This document shows, one piece after another, positions 1-6,400 of a stretch of DNA of 8,143 bases. Origin of the DNA: Syntrophales bacterium (GTDB lineage: Bacteria > Desulfobacterota > Syntrophia > Syntrophales > UBA2251); the NCBI GenBank assembly GCA_023230905.1, contig JALNWL010000110.1, positions 1 through 8,143 on the forward strand, written 5' to 3'. Position 1 is the first letter of the stretch. The number at the start of each line of letters is the position of its first letter. A program made the translations under genes and the position numbers. The notes beneath the pieces are model-generated. The model worked only from the letters and a program-made list of their open reading frames with translations. It made no database searches and was not told where the DNA came from.

Positions 1-423
1 CGCCATCTCGAAGAACTCAATACGGCCCTGAACGTTCTGCTCCGGCACCGAGACGAAGATAGGGCGGAGTTGGAGAAGCGGATCGTGGCCCATATGCGGG
101 AACTCGTCCTGCCATATCTCGAGCGACTGAAGGGGACGTCCCTCGACGAGTTTCAGCAGGCCTACCTGGATGTCCTGGAACGCAACCTGGCCAACGTCCT
201 TTCGCCGTTCCTCAAGCGGCTGTCCGCGCACCTCTCGAAACTGACGCCGAAGGAATTGTTGTGCGCCAATCTGATCCGGGAGGGGAAGAAAACGTCTGAG
301 ATTGCCCGAATGATGAAGATCACACCCGGCGCGGTTGAATTGCACCGGAATCACATCCGGACGAAACTCGGCATCAAGGGGGTGAAAGCCAACCTCCAGT
401 CCTACCTGCTGTCGCTGTCTTAG
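1..423 (+). CDS. LuxR/GerE-type HTH transcriptional regulator, C-terminal part (PAS-LuxR-like)
   Basis: This is the 3' end of a gene whose frame is open from base 1, so the true start lies off the window; the TTG at 70 is not a credible start. The 140 visible residues begin with a charged, helical stretch (EELNTALNVLLRHRDEDRAE) that looks like the coiled linker following a PAS sensor domain. A four-helix-like segment follows. From about residue 81 comes a GerE/LuxR DNA-binding domain (LTPKE, then EGKKTSEIARMM, then the recognition helix and IRTKLGI). The same linker-plus-HTH arrangement is common in deltaproteobacterial PAS/LuxR regulators, so a sensory domain upstream is expected but not seen. 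It should bind DNA in the cytoplasm; signal and targets are unknown. It ends tail to tail with the next gene, the stops overlapping by 4 nt. The HTH call is secure; the PAS part is inference. Confidence 0.85.
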   Translation, partial: RHLEELNTALNVLLRHRDEDRAELEKRIVAHMRELVLPYLERLKGTSLDEFQQAYLDVLERNLANVLSPFLKRLSAHLSKLTPKELLCANLIREGKKTSEIARMMKITPGAVELHRNHIRTKLGIKGVKANLQSYLLSLS

Positions 424-1274
424 CTGATTCTGGAGTCCGGGGGATACGTTCCGAAGCGGGTCATGATCACGCCGCCCAGACCGATGACAACGGCCAGAAC
501 CTTGATGATGGGGCCAATGTAGGGAAGCCAGCCCAGAATCCATAGGATGAGCAGGCCCCAGAATATTGCACACAGAAGCCTGGGTTCGTGCTTGCGAAGC
601 CGGAGAAAGATCCCCCGCCCGACCAGACGGGCCAGGGCGATGAATCCCATCAGCACCCCGCAAACGACCACGATAATTTCTAGAGGAATGAGAACGATTC
701 CGATCACGGAGATGGCGAGCAGCACCGCGAGCGGAACGACGATGATCGTGGCGAGCAGGCCCCAGAGGAAGGCCCGGAATGTATGGAGCCGGATGGCGGT
801 GGCGATGGTTTCGAAGGGTTTGGGCATCAGGGTGACCGTGATCAGTGCAATGACCAGGATCATGAAAAAGATGCAGATCGAGAGGATGGCAAACACCCAG
901 GACCAGCCCTCCCAGTCCTCCGTCAGGACGGTGGAAACGGCCGTGGTGATTTGAGAGGAATTGAGCTCGATGAGATCGCCCCGGACGTCCGCTCCCCGCC
1001 CCTTGACGATGACCCCGCCGATGGAGATGCAATCCCCCGCCACTAGGGCGCTGCTTCCCAGAACGACGGAGCCCCCGATGGCAACGGCATCTCCCTGAAT
1101 CGTGCCGTCCACGGTCACCTGCCCCCCGATGGCCGTGGCATTCTTGACCGTCGTTCCTTCACTGACGATCACGTCATTGCCGATTTTGGTGACGGACGAC
1201 ACCTCCGCCCGGGCCATGGCAGCCATCCAAAGAACCAGACCGACGGACAGGAGGGTGATCAAGGGCCGTTTCAT
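420..1274 (-). CDS. Exported bactofilin-like repeat protein with C-terminal membrane helices
   Basis: Predicted envelope protein of 284 residues. I chose the ATG at 1274 over the one at 1304 because a GAGGAG ribosome binding site sits 5 nt ahead and a classic signal peptide then starts the protein: MKRP, a hydrophobic core, and an AMARA cleavage site near residue 23. Residues 24-105 form short repeats of the type AIGG-x-V-x-V-x-G (three clear AIGG/SIGG copies at about 48, 65 and 84), as in polymer-forming bactofilin-like beta-helices. From about 124 to 272 are four or five hydrophobic segments (about 124-150, 167-197, 199-217, 232-249, 255-272). The repeats should therefore lie outside the cytoplasmic membrane, unlike true cytoplasmic bactofilins. 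A strong predicted promoter drives it, divergent from hypA. I know no specific function; a structural or stress-related envelope role is only a guess. Gene reality is well supported by start signals and architecture. Confidence 0.86.
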   Translation of the reverse strand: MKRPLITLLSVGLVLWMAAMARAEVSSVTKIGNDVIVSEGTTVKNATAIGGQVTVDGTIQGDAVAIGGSVVLGSSALVAGDCISIGGVIVKGRGADVRGDLIELNSSQITTAVSTVLTEDWEGWSWVFAILSICIFFMILVIALITVTLMPKPFETIATAIRLHTFRAFLWGLLATIIVVPLAVLLAISVIGIVLIPLEIIVVVCGVLMGFIALARLVGRGIFLRLRKHEPRLLCAIFWGLLILWILGWLPYIGPIIKVLAVVIGLGGVIMTRFGTYPPDSRIS

Positions 1275-1279
1275 CGTTT

Positions 1280-1285
1280 CTCCTC
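1280..1285 (-). promoter_or_regulatory. Ribosome binding site of the bactofilin-like gene
   Basis: GAGGAG on the minus strand lies 5 nt before the ATG at 1274. It decides the start in favour of the MKRP form, which begins directly with a signal peptide, over the in-frame ATG ten codons upstream. Confidence 0.8.
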
Positions 1286-1384
1286 GTGGCAGGAGCCGCT
1301 CCACGGTCGGGAAGGGCCTCGTTCATACCGACGGGCCGCCTCGCGCCCCTGCCCGCTAAACCTTACACGCGCTAAGCTGGCCGA

Positions 1385-1413
1385 AGTATAGAGAAGCGTC
1401 ACGCACGTGTCAA
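1385..1413 (-). promoter_or_regulatory. Sigma70-type promoter of the bactofilin-like gene
   Basis: On the minus strand a perfect -35 box TTGACA (1413-1408) is followed after exactly 17 nt by TATACT (1390-1385), which matches the -10 consensus at five of six bases. Transcription would start near 1378, giving a leader of about 105 nt before the ATG at 1274. The match is seen directly; activity is inferred. It is the best promoter match I found in the window and points to constitutive or vegetative expression. Confidence 0.72.
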
Positions 1414-1443
1414 TTGGAAAGACGGCGTTGTCGCCGGAAGGGA

Positions 1444-1472
1444 TTGTTTTTCCGGGGGAGGGGTGGTATAAA
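1444..1472 (+). promoter_or_regulatory. Sigma70-type promoter of the hypA operon
   Basis: TTGTTT (1444-1449) and TATAAA (1467-1472) are separated by 17 nt, with three and five of six bases matching the -35 and -10 consensus. The A/T-rich block TATAAAAT stands out in a GC-rich region. Start of transcription is expected near 1479, about 55 nt before hypA. Its -35 box lies only 30 nt from the -35 box of the divergent promoter, so the two polymerases or a shared regulator could influence each other. I saw no clear sigma54 (GG-N10-GC) box. Confidence 0.6.
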
Positions 1473-1479
1473 ATTCGAT

Positions 1480-1524
1480 CCCGGTCCCAGGGATGGCCGA
1501 GGCGTGGAAGGGAACCGGACCGGG
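1480..1524 (+). promoter_or_regulatory. Possible leader stem-loop before hypA
   Basis: CCCGGTCC (1480-1487) is perfectly complementary to GGACCGGG (1517-1524): an 8-bp GC-rich stem with a 29-nt loop. The 3' arm runs into the purine-rich hypA ribosome binding site (about 1522-1530). A competing short stem, ATCCC (1478-1482) with GGGAT (1490-1494), shares bases with the 5' arm, so the two are mutually exclusive. Whether this regulates hypA translation is inference; in GC-rich DNA such pairing can arise by chance. Confidence 0.35.
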
Positions 1525-1534
1525 GGAGGGACGG

Positions 1535-1885
1535 ATGCACGAGCTGGCGGTGACGGAGAGCATTCTGAATGTGGTTCTCAGGCACGCGGGACAGAACGGC
1601 GTCCGCCGGGTCCTGGGAATCGCCCTGAGGATCGGGGAGCTCAGCGATTTGGAGGACACGTGGCTGCAGCGCTACTTCGACTACCTGAGCAAGGATACCC
1701 TGGCCGCCGGCGCCCGGCTGCACATCGAGCGCGTCCCCGTGGTCTTCCGCTGCGAGCCCTGCCGCCACGACTTTCCCGTCAATGTCCGCGAGATAGATCA
1801 GGTCCGCTGTCCTCAGTGTGGCGGGGAGCGGATGACGCTCGTCTCCGGTCGTGAATATTTCATCAAAAATATCGAGGTGATATGA
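1535..1885 (+). CDS. hypA: Hydrogenase maturation nickel metallochaperone HypA
   Basis: HypA binds nickel and, with the GTPase HypB, delivers it to the large subunit of [NiFe] hydrogenase in the cytoplasm. The protein of 116 residues has the usual family length. It begins with the invariant MHEL, whose His2 (with the N-terminal amine) is the nickel ligand in the family. The zinc-binding domain is visible as two CxxC pairs, Cys73/Cys76 and Cys92/Cys95, and the C-terminus carries the family's GRE...IKNIEV ending. I placed the start at 1535 rather than the in-frame ATG at 1493 because MHE must be N-terminal for nickel binding and a GGGGAGGG ribosome binding site precedes it. It is the first gene of the operon and overlaps hypB by 4 nt (ATGA). 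No hydrogenase structural gene is present here. The assignment is secure. Confidence 0.96.
   Translation: MHELAVTESILNVVLRHAGQNGVRRVLGIALRIGELSDLEDTWLQRYFDYLSKDTLAAGARLHIERVPVVFRCEPCRHDFPVNVREIDQVRCPQCGGERMTLVSGREYFIKNIEVI
1874..1880 (+). promoter_or_regulatory. Ribosome binding site of hypB
   Basis: GAGGTGA lies inside the end of hypA. Counting from its GAGG core, it is 4 nt before the ATG at 1882 and 7 nt before the ATG at 1885. The spacing slightly favours the second ATG; the difference is one Met residue. Confidence 0.6.
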
Positions 1886-2559
1886 TGTCAGACGTCCGCT
1901 TGATCGACATTCGGGAAGAGATCCTCTCCGACAACCAGGAACTCGCCGGAAAGATCCGCGCCGACCTGGGCCGGCATGGCGTCTTCATGCTGAACCTGAT
2001 GTCCTCTCCCGGCGCCGGGAAAACGAGCCTGATCCTCCGAACCCTGTCGACCTTGAGGGACCGGGTCCGGATCGGCGTCATCGAGGGGGACATCGCCTCC
2101 TCCGTGGATGCCGAGAAGGTGAGCCGCGAGGGGGTGCCGGCGGTGCAGGTGCGAACGGGAGGGTTTTGCCACCTCGACGCGCCGATGATCGATCGGGCGC
2201 TCAAGGAACTCGACCTCGCGGATCTGGATTGCATCATCATCGAGAACGTGGGGAACCTGGTTTGCCCCGCCGAGTTCGACACCGGTTCCCAGAGGCGCGC
2301 CATGATCCTGAGCGTTCCGGAAGGGGACGACAAACCCCTGAAATACCCGCTCATGTTTTCCGTCTGTGACGCCCTGGTCGTCAACAAGGTAGACTATCTG
2401 GGGACCTCCGACTTCGATCTGGAACGGCTGCGCGAGCGGGTTTGCAAGTTGAATCCCGCTATCCGGATCTTTCCCGTCTCCTGCAAGACCGGTGAGGGGA
2501 TCGCGGAATGGACCGGCTGGCTTGCCGAACAGGTTGCTAGCGCCAGACCGCCCGCCTGA
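1882..2559 (+). CDS. hypB: Hydrogenase maturation GTPase HypB
   Basis: HypB is the SIMIBI-class GTPase that, with HypA, drives nickel insertion into [NiFe] hydrogenase. Counting from the first ATG (225 residues): Walker A SSPGAGKTS at 41-49, EGD at 68-70, the metal-site pair Cys96-His97, ENVGNLVCP at 121-129 with the third metal ligand Cys128, and the guanine-specificity motif NKVD at 168-171. All G-domain and metal-site residues expected in the family are present. The N-terminal extension is missing: there is no CxxCGC high-affinity nickel motif as in E. coli HypB and no histidine-rich stretch, so this is the short form. The start overlaps the hypA stop (ATGA), suggesting translational coupling; ATG 1885 is an equally good start. 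A few nucleotides separate it from the glycerate kinase gene. The assignment is secure. Confidence 0.96.
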   Translation: MMSDVRLIDIREEILSDNQELAGKIRADLGRHGVFMLNLMSSPGAGKTSLILRTLSTLRDRVRIGVIEGDIASSVDAEKVSREGVPAVQVRTGGFCHLDAPMIDRALKELDLADLDCIIIENVGNLVCPAEFDTGSQRRAMILSVPEGDDKPLKYPLMFSVCDALVVNKVDYLGTSDFDLERLRERVCKLNPAIRIFPVSCKTGEGIAEWTGWLAEQVASARPPA

Positions 2560-2568
2560 CGGTCCCCG

Positions 2569-3876
2569 ATGAGCGCCCCGCCTTCGGATCTCAATGCCAT
2601 CTTCGCCGCGGCGCTGGCCGCCGTGGATCCGGAGCCGGCCGTCCGCGACCAGCTGGACGGTGTCCGTGCCCTCTATCATCGCGAGGGGCATGGCCGCCTG
2701 ATCGTGACCGGATTCGGAAAGGCCGCCTTCGCCATGGCGCGGGCCGTGCGGCGGGGCTTGCCGGATCTGATCGCAGACGGGTGCATCGTCACCAAGGACG
2801 GCCACCGCGTTCCGGAGGTCTCCCTGGACCCGATCCGGGTGCGGGAGGCCGGGCATCCCCTGCCGGATGAACGGGGCCTGGCGGCGACCGCCGAGATCCT
2901 CGGTCTGGGTGCGGTAGACGAGCGGACCCTGGTCGTCAACCTGGTCTCCGGTGGCGGATCGGCCCTCCTGGTTGCCCCCGCCCCCGGCGTCACCCTGACG
3001 GAGAAGCAACGGGTGACGGAGCAGCTCCTGAAGGCCGGCGCTACGATTCAGGAACTGAATGCCGTCCGTAAGCACCTCTCCCGGGTCAAGGGGGGACGCC
3101 TGGCGGCGCACCTCCATCCCGCGCGAACCCTGTCGTTCCTCCTGTCCGATGTCATTGGCGACGCCGTTGACGTGATCGCTTCCGGGCCGACGGCGCCCGA
3201 TCCGACCACCTACGACGAGGCCTGGGCCGTCCTGGAGCGTCACCGGCTCTTGCCGGACGTTCCCGACGCCGTCCGGGCGGTGTTGAACCGGGGCCGGCGC
3301 GGGGAACTGCCGGAAACCCCGAAGCCGGGGGATCCGGTTTTTTCCCGGGTGGAAAACCGGATCGTCGGCAGCAACCGTCTGGCCTTGGCCGCGGCCGGCC
3401 GTCGCGCCGAATCCCTGGGGTACGCGGTCCGGATCCTCTCGGCGGAGCTGGCCGGAGAAGCGGTCGAGGTCGGGAAAGCGCTGGCGGCGGTCGCCCTGCG
3501 GGCGAGAATCGAAGCCGGATCCGGCCGGGACAAGCTCTGCCTGCTCGCCGGTGGCGAGACGACGGTGACGGTCCGGGGCGCGGGGCGCGGGGGACGGAAC
3601 CAGGAGCTGGCCCTCTCCTTTGCGATGGAAATCGCCGGCGTCGAGGGCATTACGATGCTGTCCGCGGGAACCGACGGGACGGACGGTCCGACGGACGCCG
3701 CCGGCGCCCGGGTGGACGGCCGGACCGTGATCCGGGCGGAGCGCAGGGGATTGGCGGCGGACGAATATCTCGCGCGCAACGACAGCTACACCTTTTTCGA
3801 GCGGCTCGGCGAACGGTTCGTCACGGGTCCCACGGGAACGAATGTCATGGACATCCAGGTCGTCCTCATCGGATGA
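2569..3876 (+). CDS. gckA: Glycerate 2-kinase (MOFRL family; GckA/TtuD-like)
   Basis: Predicted cytoplasmic enzyme phosphorylating D-glycerate with ATP to 2-phosphoglycerate, which enters lower glycolysis. The 435-residue length is normal for the family. The N-terminal glycerate kinase domain shows GFGKAA (48-53, the Lys probably catalytic), KDGH (76-79), AGHPLPDE (94-101), SGGGSALL (127-134), NAVRKHLSRVKGG (164-176), SDVIGD (193-198) and ASGPT (204-208). The C-terminal MOFRL domain shows AGGET (327-331), GRGGRNQE (339-346, with a conserved functional Arg), AGTDGTDGPTDAAGA (366-380) and a final GPTGTNVMD. Older databases call such proteins hydroxypyruvate reductase (TtuD), a misnomer. The start at 2569 is 9 nt after hypB; no good ribosome binding site is visible, so reinitiation from hypB is likely. 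Substrate chemistry follows from family knowledge; the link to hyp genes is positional only. Confidence 0.93.
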   Translation: MSAPPSDLNAIFAAALAAVDPEPAVRDQLDGVRALYHREGHGRLIVTGFGKAAFAMARAVRRGLPDLIADGCIVTKDGHRVPEVSLDPIRVREAGHPLPDERGLAATAEILGLGAVDERTLVVNLVSGGGSALLVAPAPGVTLTEKQRVTEQLLKAGATIQELNAVRKHLSRVKGGRLAAHLHPARTLSFLLSDVIGDAVDVIASGPTAPDPTTYDEAWAVLERHRLLPDVPDAVRAVLNRGRRGELPETPKPGDPVFSRVENRIVGSNRLALAAAGRRAESLGYAVRILSAELAGEAVEVGKALAAVALRARIEAGSGRDKLCLLAGGETTVTVRGAGRGGRNQELALSFAMEIAGVEGITMLSAGTDGTDGPTDAAGARVDGRTVIRAERRGLAADEYLARNDSYTFFERLGERFVTGPTGTNVMDIQVVLIG

Positions 3877-3906
3877 GGCCGTCCCTGCTTACCGGAGGTC
3901 AGGATC

Positions 3907-5262
3907 ATGTGCGACACCTTTGTGGCAACGCCCGATTTCACGGCGTCGGGGCATCTGATTTTCGGAAAGAATTCGGACCGGGAGCCGAATGAGGCGCAGG
4001 CCATCGTGCGTTATCCGGCCGCCGAGACGGACGCGCCGTTTGTCCAGGCCACCTATATCCGTATTCCGCAGGTTCCCCGGACCTTCGAGGTCCTCCTCTC
4101 CCGGCCCTTCCACATGTGGGGGGGCGAGATGGGGGTCAATGAGCGCGGGGTGGTGATCGGCAACGAAGCCGTCTTCACGCGGGTCGGGATCGACCGGAAG
4201 ACGCCGGCCCTGACCGGCATGGACCTGCTGCGGTTCGCCTTGGAGCGCAGCGCCTCCGCCACGGCGGCCCTGGAAACGGTGACCGATCTGCTCGAGCGTT
4301 ACGGCCAGGACGCCTGCGGCGGGTACGAGAACCGCCGGATGTTCTACCACAACAGCTTTCTCATCGCCGATCCGAACGAGGCCTATTGTCTGGAAACCGC
4401 CGGACGGCACTGGGCCGCCCTCCGCGTGCGGGGTTTCCGCTCCATCTCCAACGGCCTCACCATCGAGTCGGACTACGACCGGATCAGCGGCGGGTGTATC
4501 GATTTCGCGCGCCGCCGGGGATGGCTGAAGCGGGGCGCGACCTTCAGCTTCCGCGGATGCTTCAGCGATGTCTTTTACACCCATCTCAGCGGCTCGCGCC
4601 TCCGGAGGGAACGAACCACGCGGGCGGGCCTGGCGGCGCGCGGGCGCCTGACGGCGGCGATGGCGATGGACATCCTCCGCATGGAGGGCGACCCGGACCG
4701 GACGGGGCCGTTCCACCCGGCCCGCTCGGACATGGGGTCGATCTGCATGCACGCCACCGGTCTGTTCACGCCCTCCCAGACGGCGGGTTCGCTCGTCGGG
4801 GAGATGCGCCCCGCCGGACCGTCCACCTGCTGGATGACCGGAACGTCGATCCCGAGCACGGCCGTCTTCCTTCCCCTGACCCTGCCCGGGACGACCCTGA
4901 TGGATGCCGGCGGGCGGATGCCCGCGGCGCGGGCCGACGACTCCCTGTGGTGGCGCCATGAACGGCTCTACCGGTTGTGCCTCACGAACTATCCGTCGGC
5001 CGTGGAGGCCTTCCGGCGGGAGCAGGCGGAGCTGCAGGACGCGTTCGTCCGCGGGGAGAGGACCCTGTTCGATGGCGGCGCTCCGACCGCCGCCGCGCTC
5101 GACGCCTATTCCGCGGACTGCCTGACGCGCGTCCTGGAGGCGTACCGGGCCTGGCACGACCGGGTGGCGGCGCTCCGGCTGAAGCCCGCGCCCCGCGCCC
5201 CTCTGTACCGGCGGCGGTGGCGGCGCTGGAATCGCCGGGCGGGGCTTTCTCTGCCCGCTTGA
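3907..5262 (+). CDS. Secernin-like C69-family peptidase (predicted Ntn hydrolase)
   Basis: Predicted cysteine hydrolase of the secernin/dipeptidase (C69, formerly U34) family, which belongs to the N-terminal-nucleophile fold. The 451-residue protein starts MCDTFVA, so removal of Met would expose Cys2 as the catalytic nucleophile, which fixes the start; a GGAGG site 8 nt upstream agrees. Other family signatures are IFGKNSDR (18-25), PNEAQ (27-31), WGGEMGVNERGVVIGNEAVFT (71-91), YHNSFLIADPNEAY (147-160), LETAGRHW (162-169) and SISNGL (179-184). I see no signal peptide or membrane segment, so it should be cytoplasmic. It follows the glycerate kinase by 30 nt with no terminator visible between them and is the last gene of the operon. 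Substrate is unknown: some relatives are dipeptidases, others are uncharacterised. Family call is good; the exact reaction is not established. Confidence 0.88.
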   Translation: MCDTFVATPDFTASGHLIFGKNSDREPNEAQAIVRYPAAETDAPFVQATYIRIPQVPRTFEVLLSRPFHMWGGEMGVNERGVVIGNEAVFTRVGIDRKTPALTGMDLLRFALERSASATAALETVTDLLERYGQDACGGYENRRMFYHNSFLIADPNEAYCLETAGRHWAALRVRGFRSISNGLTIESDYDRISGGCIDFARRRGWLKRGATFSFRGCFSDVFYTHLSGSRLRRERTTRAGLAARGRLTAAMAMDILRMEGDPDRTGPFHPARSDMGSICMHATGLFTPSQTAGSLVGEMRPAGPSTCWMTGTSIPSTAVFLPLTLPGTTLMDAGGRMPAARADDSLWWRHERLYRLCLTNYPSAVEAFRREQAELQDAFVRGERTLFDGGAPTAAALDAYSADCLTRVLEAYRAWHDRVAALRLKPAPRAPLYRRRWRRWNRRAGLSLPA

Positions 5263-5265
5263 CGG

Positions 5266-5284
5266 AACGGTCGAGGCGACCGTT
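5266..5284. terminator. Perfect hairpin between convergent genes (possible bidirectional terminator)
   Basis: AACGGTCG (5266-5273) and CGACCGTT (5277-5284) form a perfect 8-bp stem with a 3-nt loop, filling the 20-nt gap between the C69 peptidase stop and the permease stop and overlapping the latter. No T-run follows on either strand, so it is not a textbook intrinsic terminator. The position suggests it stops or stabilises both transcripts. Confidence 0.45.
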
Positions 5285-6398
5285 AGCGGAAGGTTGCCCG
5301 GAAGCGGAAGAGCGCCGCGAGAAAGAGGACGGCGCCGATGAGCGCCATGGCCGCGAGCGCTTCCCAGACGATCGCCGTTCCGGCCCCGCGGATGAGAACC
5401 GCCGACGAGAATTGGACGTAGTGCGTCGTCGGAAAGACCGACATCACGGTCTGTAGAAACGCCGGCATGGCCTCGAGCGGCGTCATGGCGCCGGAGAGCA
5501 TCGTGATCGGCGTGATGACGGGCACGCAGAGCAGTCCCAGCTGCGGTCCGTTCCGGGCGATGGTGGCGAGGAGGATGCCGAGCCCGGTGGTGGCGAAAAG
5601 ATAGACGACCGTCCCGGCGAGGAAGAGCGGGAACGAGCCCGCCACCGGCGCCCCCAAAACCCCCCGGACCACGAGCCACAGTGAGAAAATGGCGCCTGTC
5701 AGGACGACGAGGCTGTTCGCCCAGACCTTGGCGATCATGATCTCCGGCGGGGACAGCGGCATGACCAGCAGGTGTTCCACCGTCCCGTGCTCCCGTTCCC
5801 GGAGCAGCGCGGCCGCGGGAAGAATGATGGAGAGCATGGTGATCATGTTGACGAGCATCATGAGTCCCATGAACCAGGTGTTCTGGCGGTTCGGGTTGTA
5901 ACGGACGCGGACGGTCTGCTGCACGGCGGGCGCCGGCGTCTGCCGTTCGCCCAGGAGATAGGCCGAGATCTCGGCGGCGATCATTTTCTTCAGGTAGGTG
6001 GTTCCCATCTTCGCATGACCGATGGCCGTGCCGTCGACATGGATCCGGATCTCGGGCCGCCGTCCGGCCAGGAGGTCCGTCTGGAAACCGGGCGGGATGT
6101 CGATGATGAAGGTCACGGCGTTGCGGGCCAGGGTTCCGCCGATCTCCGGGAAGGTCAGGTCCCGGGGCGTCTGAAAATAGGGTTTGCGAATGGACGCCCG
6201 GATGCGGGCCGAAAGGGGGCTCCGGTCTTCGTCGACGATCGCGACGGAGGCGTTGTTCACCTGAAGCCCGGTTCCCTTCGCCGTAACGATGATCAGGGCG
6301 GAAAACGAGTACACCAGGAAAAAGATCAGGATGTATTCGTGGCGGATGCTGATGAGCTCCTTCAACCCCAGCCGGTAGATGTGGGCGATCCGGTCCAT
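5283..6398 (-). CDS. yhhJ: ABC-2 type transporter permease (YhhJ-like)
   Basis: Inner-membrane permease subunit of an ABC exporter, 371 residues. The N-terminus has one membrane helix (about 22-41), then a large extracytoplasmic domain (about 42-175) with VDEDRSPLS, IDIPPGFQTDLLAGRRPEI and the VRYNPN element. Five further helices follow (about 177-198, 228-245, 254-280, 284-305, 342-363). The cytoplasmic coupling segment REREHGTVEHLLVMPLSPPE (200-219) and the LSGAMTP motif (301-307) are typical of ABC-2 permeases, and the whole closely resembles E. coli YhhJ as I remember it. The start at 6398 is set by AGGAG 8 nt upstream and by similarity; the same frame stays open further upstream only as a shadow of the neighbouring gene. 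Two nucleotides separate it from that gene, so the two are probably translationally coupled. Substrate is unknown. Confidence 0.9.
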   Translation of the reverse strand: MDRIAHIYRLGLKELISIRHEYILIFFLVYSFSALIIVTAKGTGLQVNNASVAIVDEDRSPLSARIRASIRKPYFQTPRDLTFPEIGGTLARNAVTFIIDIPPGFQTDLLAGRRPEIRIHVDGTAIGHAKMGTTYLKKMIAAEISAYLLGERQTPAPAVQQTVRVRYNPNRQNTWFMGLMMLVNMITMLSIILPAAALLREREHGTVEHLLVMPLSPPEIMIAKVWANSLVVLTGAIFSLWLVVRGVLGAPVAGSFPLFLAGTVVYLFATTGLGILLATIARNGPQLGLLCVPVITPITMLSGAMTPLEAMPAFLQTVMSVFPTTHYVQFSSAVLIRGAGTAIVWEALAAMALIGAVLFLAALFRFRATFR

Positions 6399-6400
6399 CG

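Noticed and set aside
70..72. TTG as the start of the regulator gene
   Set aside because: The frame is open to base 1 and the upstream residues continue a helical linker typical of this family, so the gene is simply cut by the window edge.
1493..1495. ATG 14 codons upstream of the chosen hypA start
   Set aside because: It would bury the essential N-terminal MHE nickel-binding motif and it lacks a ribosome binding site at the proper distance.
1275..1534. Possible small RNA, tRNA or riboswitch in the divergent gap
   Set aside because: No cloverleaf, no known riboswitch core and no terminator-like hairpin with a T-run are visible. Promoters and one leader stem explain the region.
1271..1768. 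Minus-strand open frame of 165 codons across the divergent promoter region and hypA
   Set aside because: It overlaps the secure hypA gene and the two promoters, and its translation shows no recognisable domain.
1888..3243. Long open frame on the minus strand (451 codons) opposite hypB and the kinase gene
   Set aside because: The translation is rich in Arg, Gly, His and Asp with no recognisable motif. It mirrors two well-supported genes, as expected from third-position GC bias.
3889..5679. Long open frame on the minus strand (596 codons) opposite the C69 peptidase
   Set aside because: Low-complexity Arg/Gly/Pro/Ala translation without domains. It spans both the peptidase gene and the start of the convergent permease gene, whose own frame is clearly the coding one.
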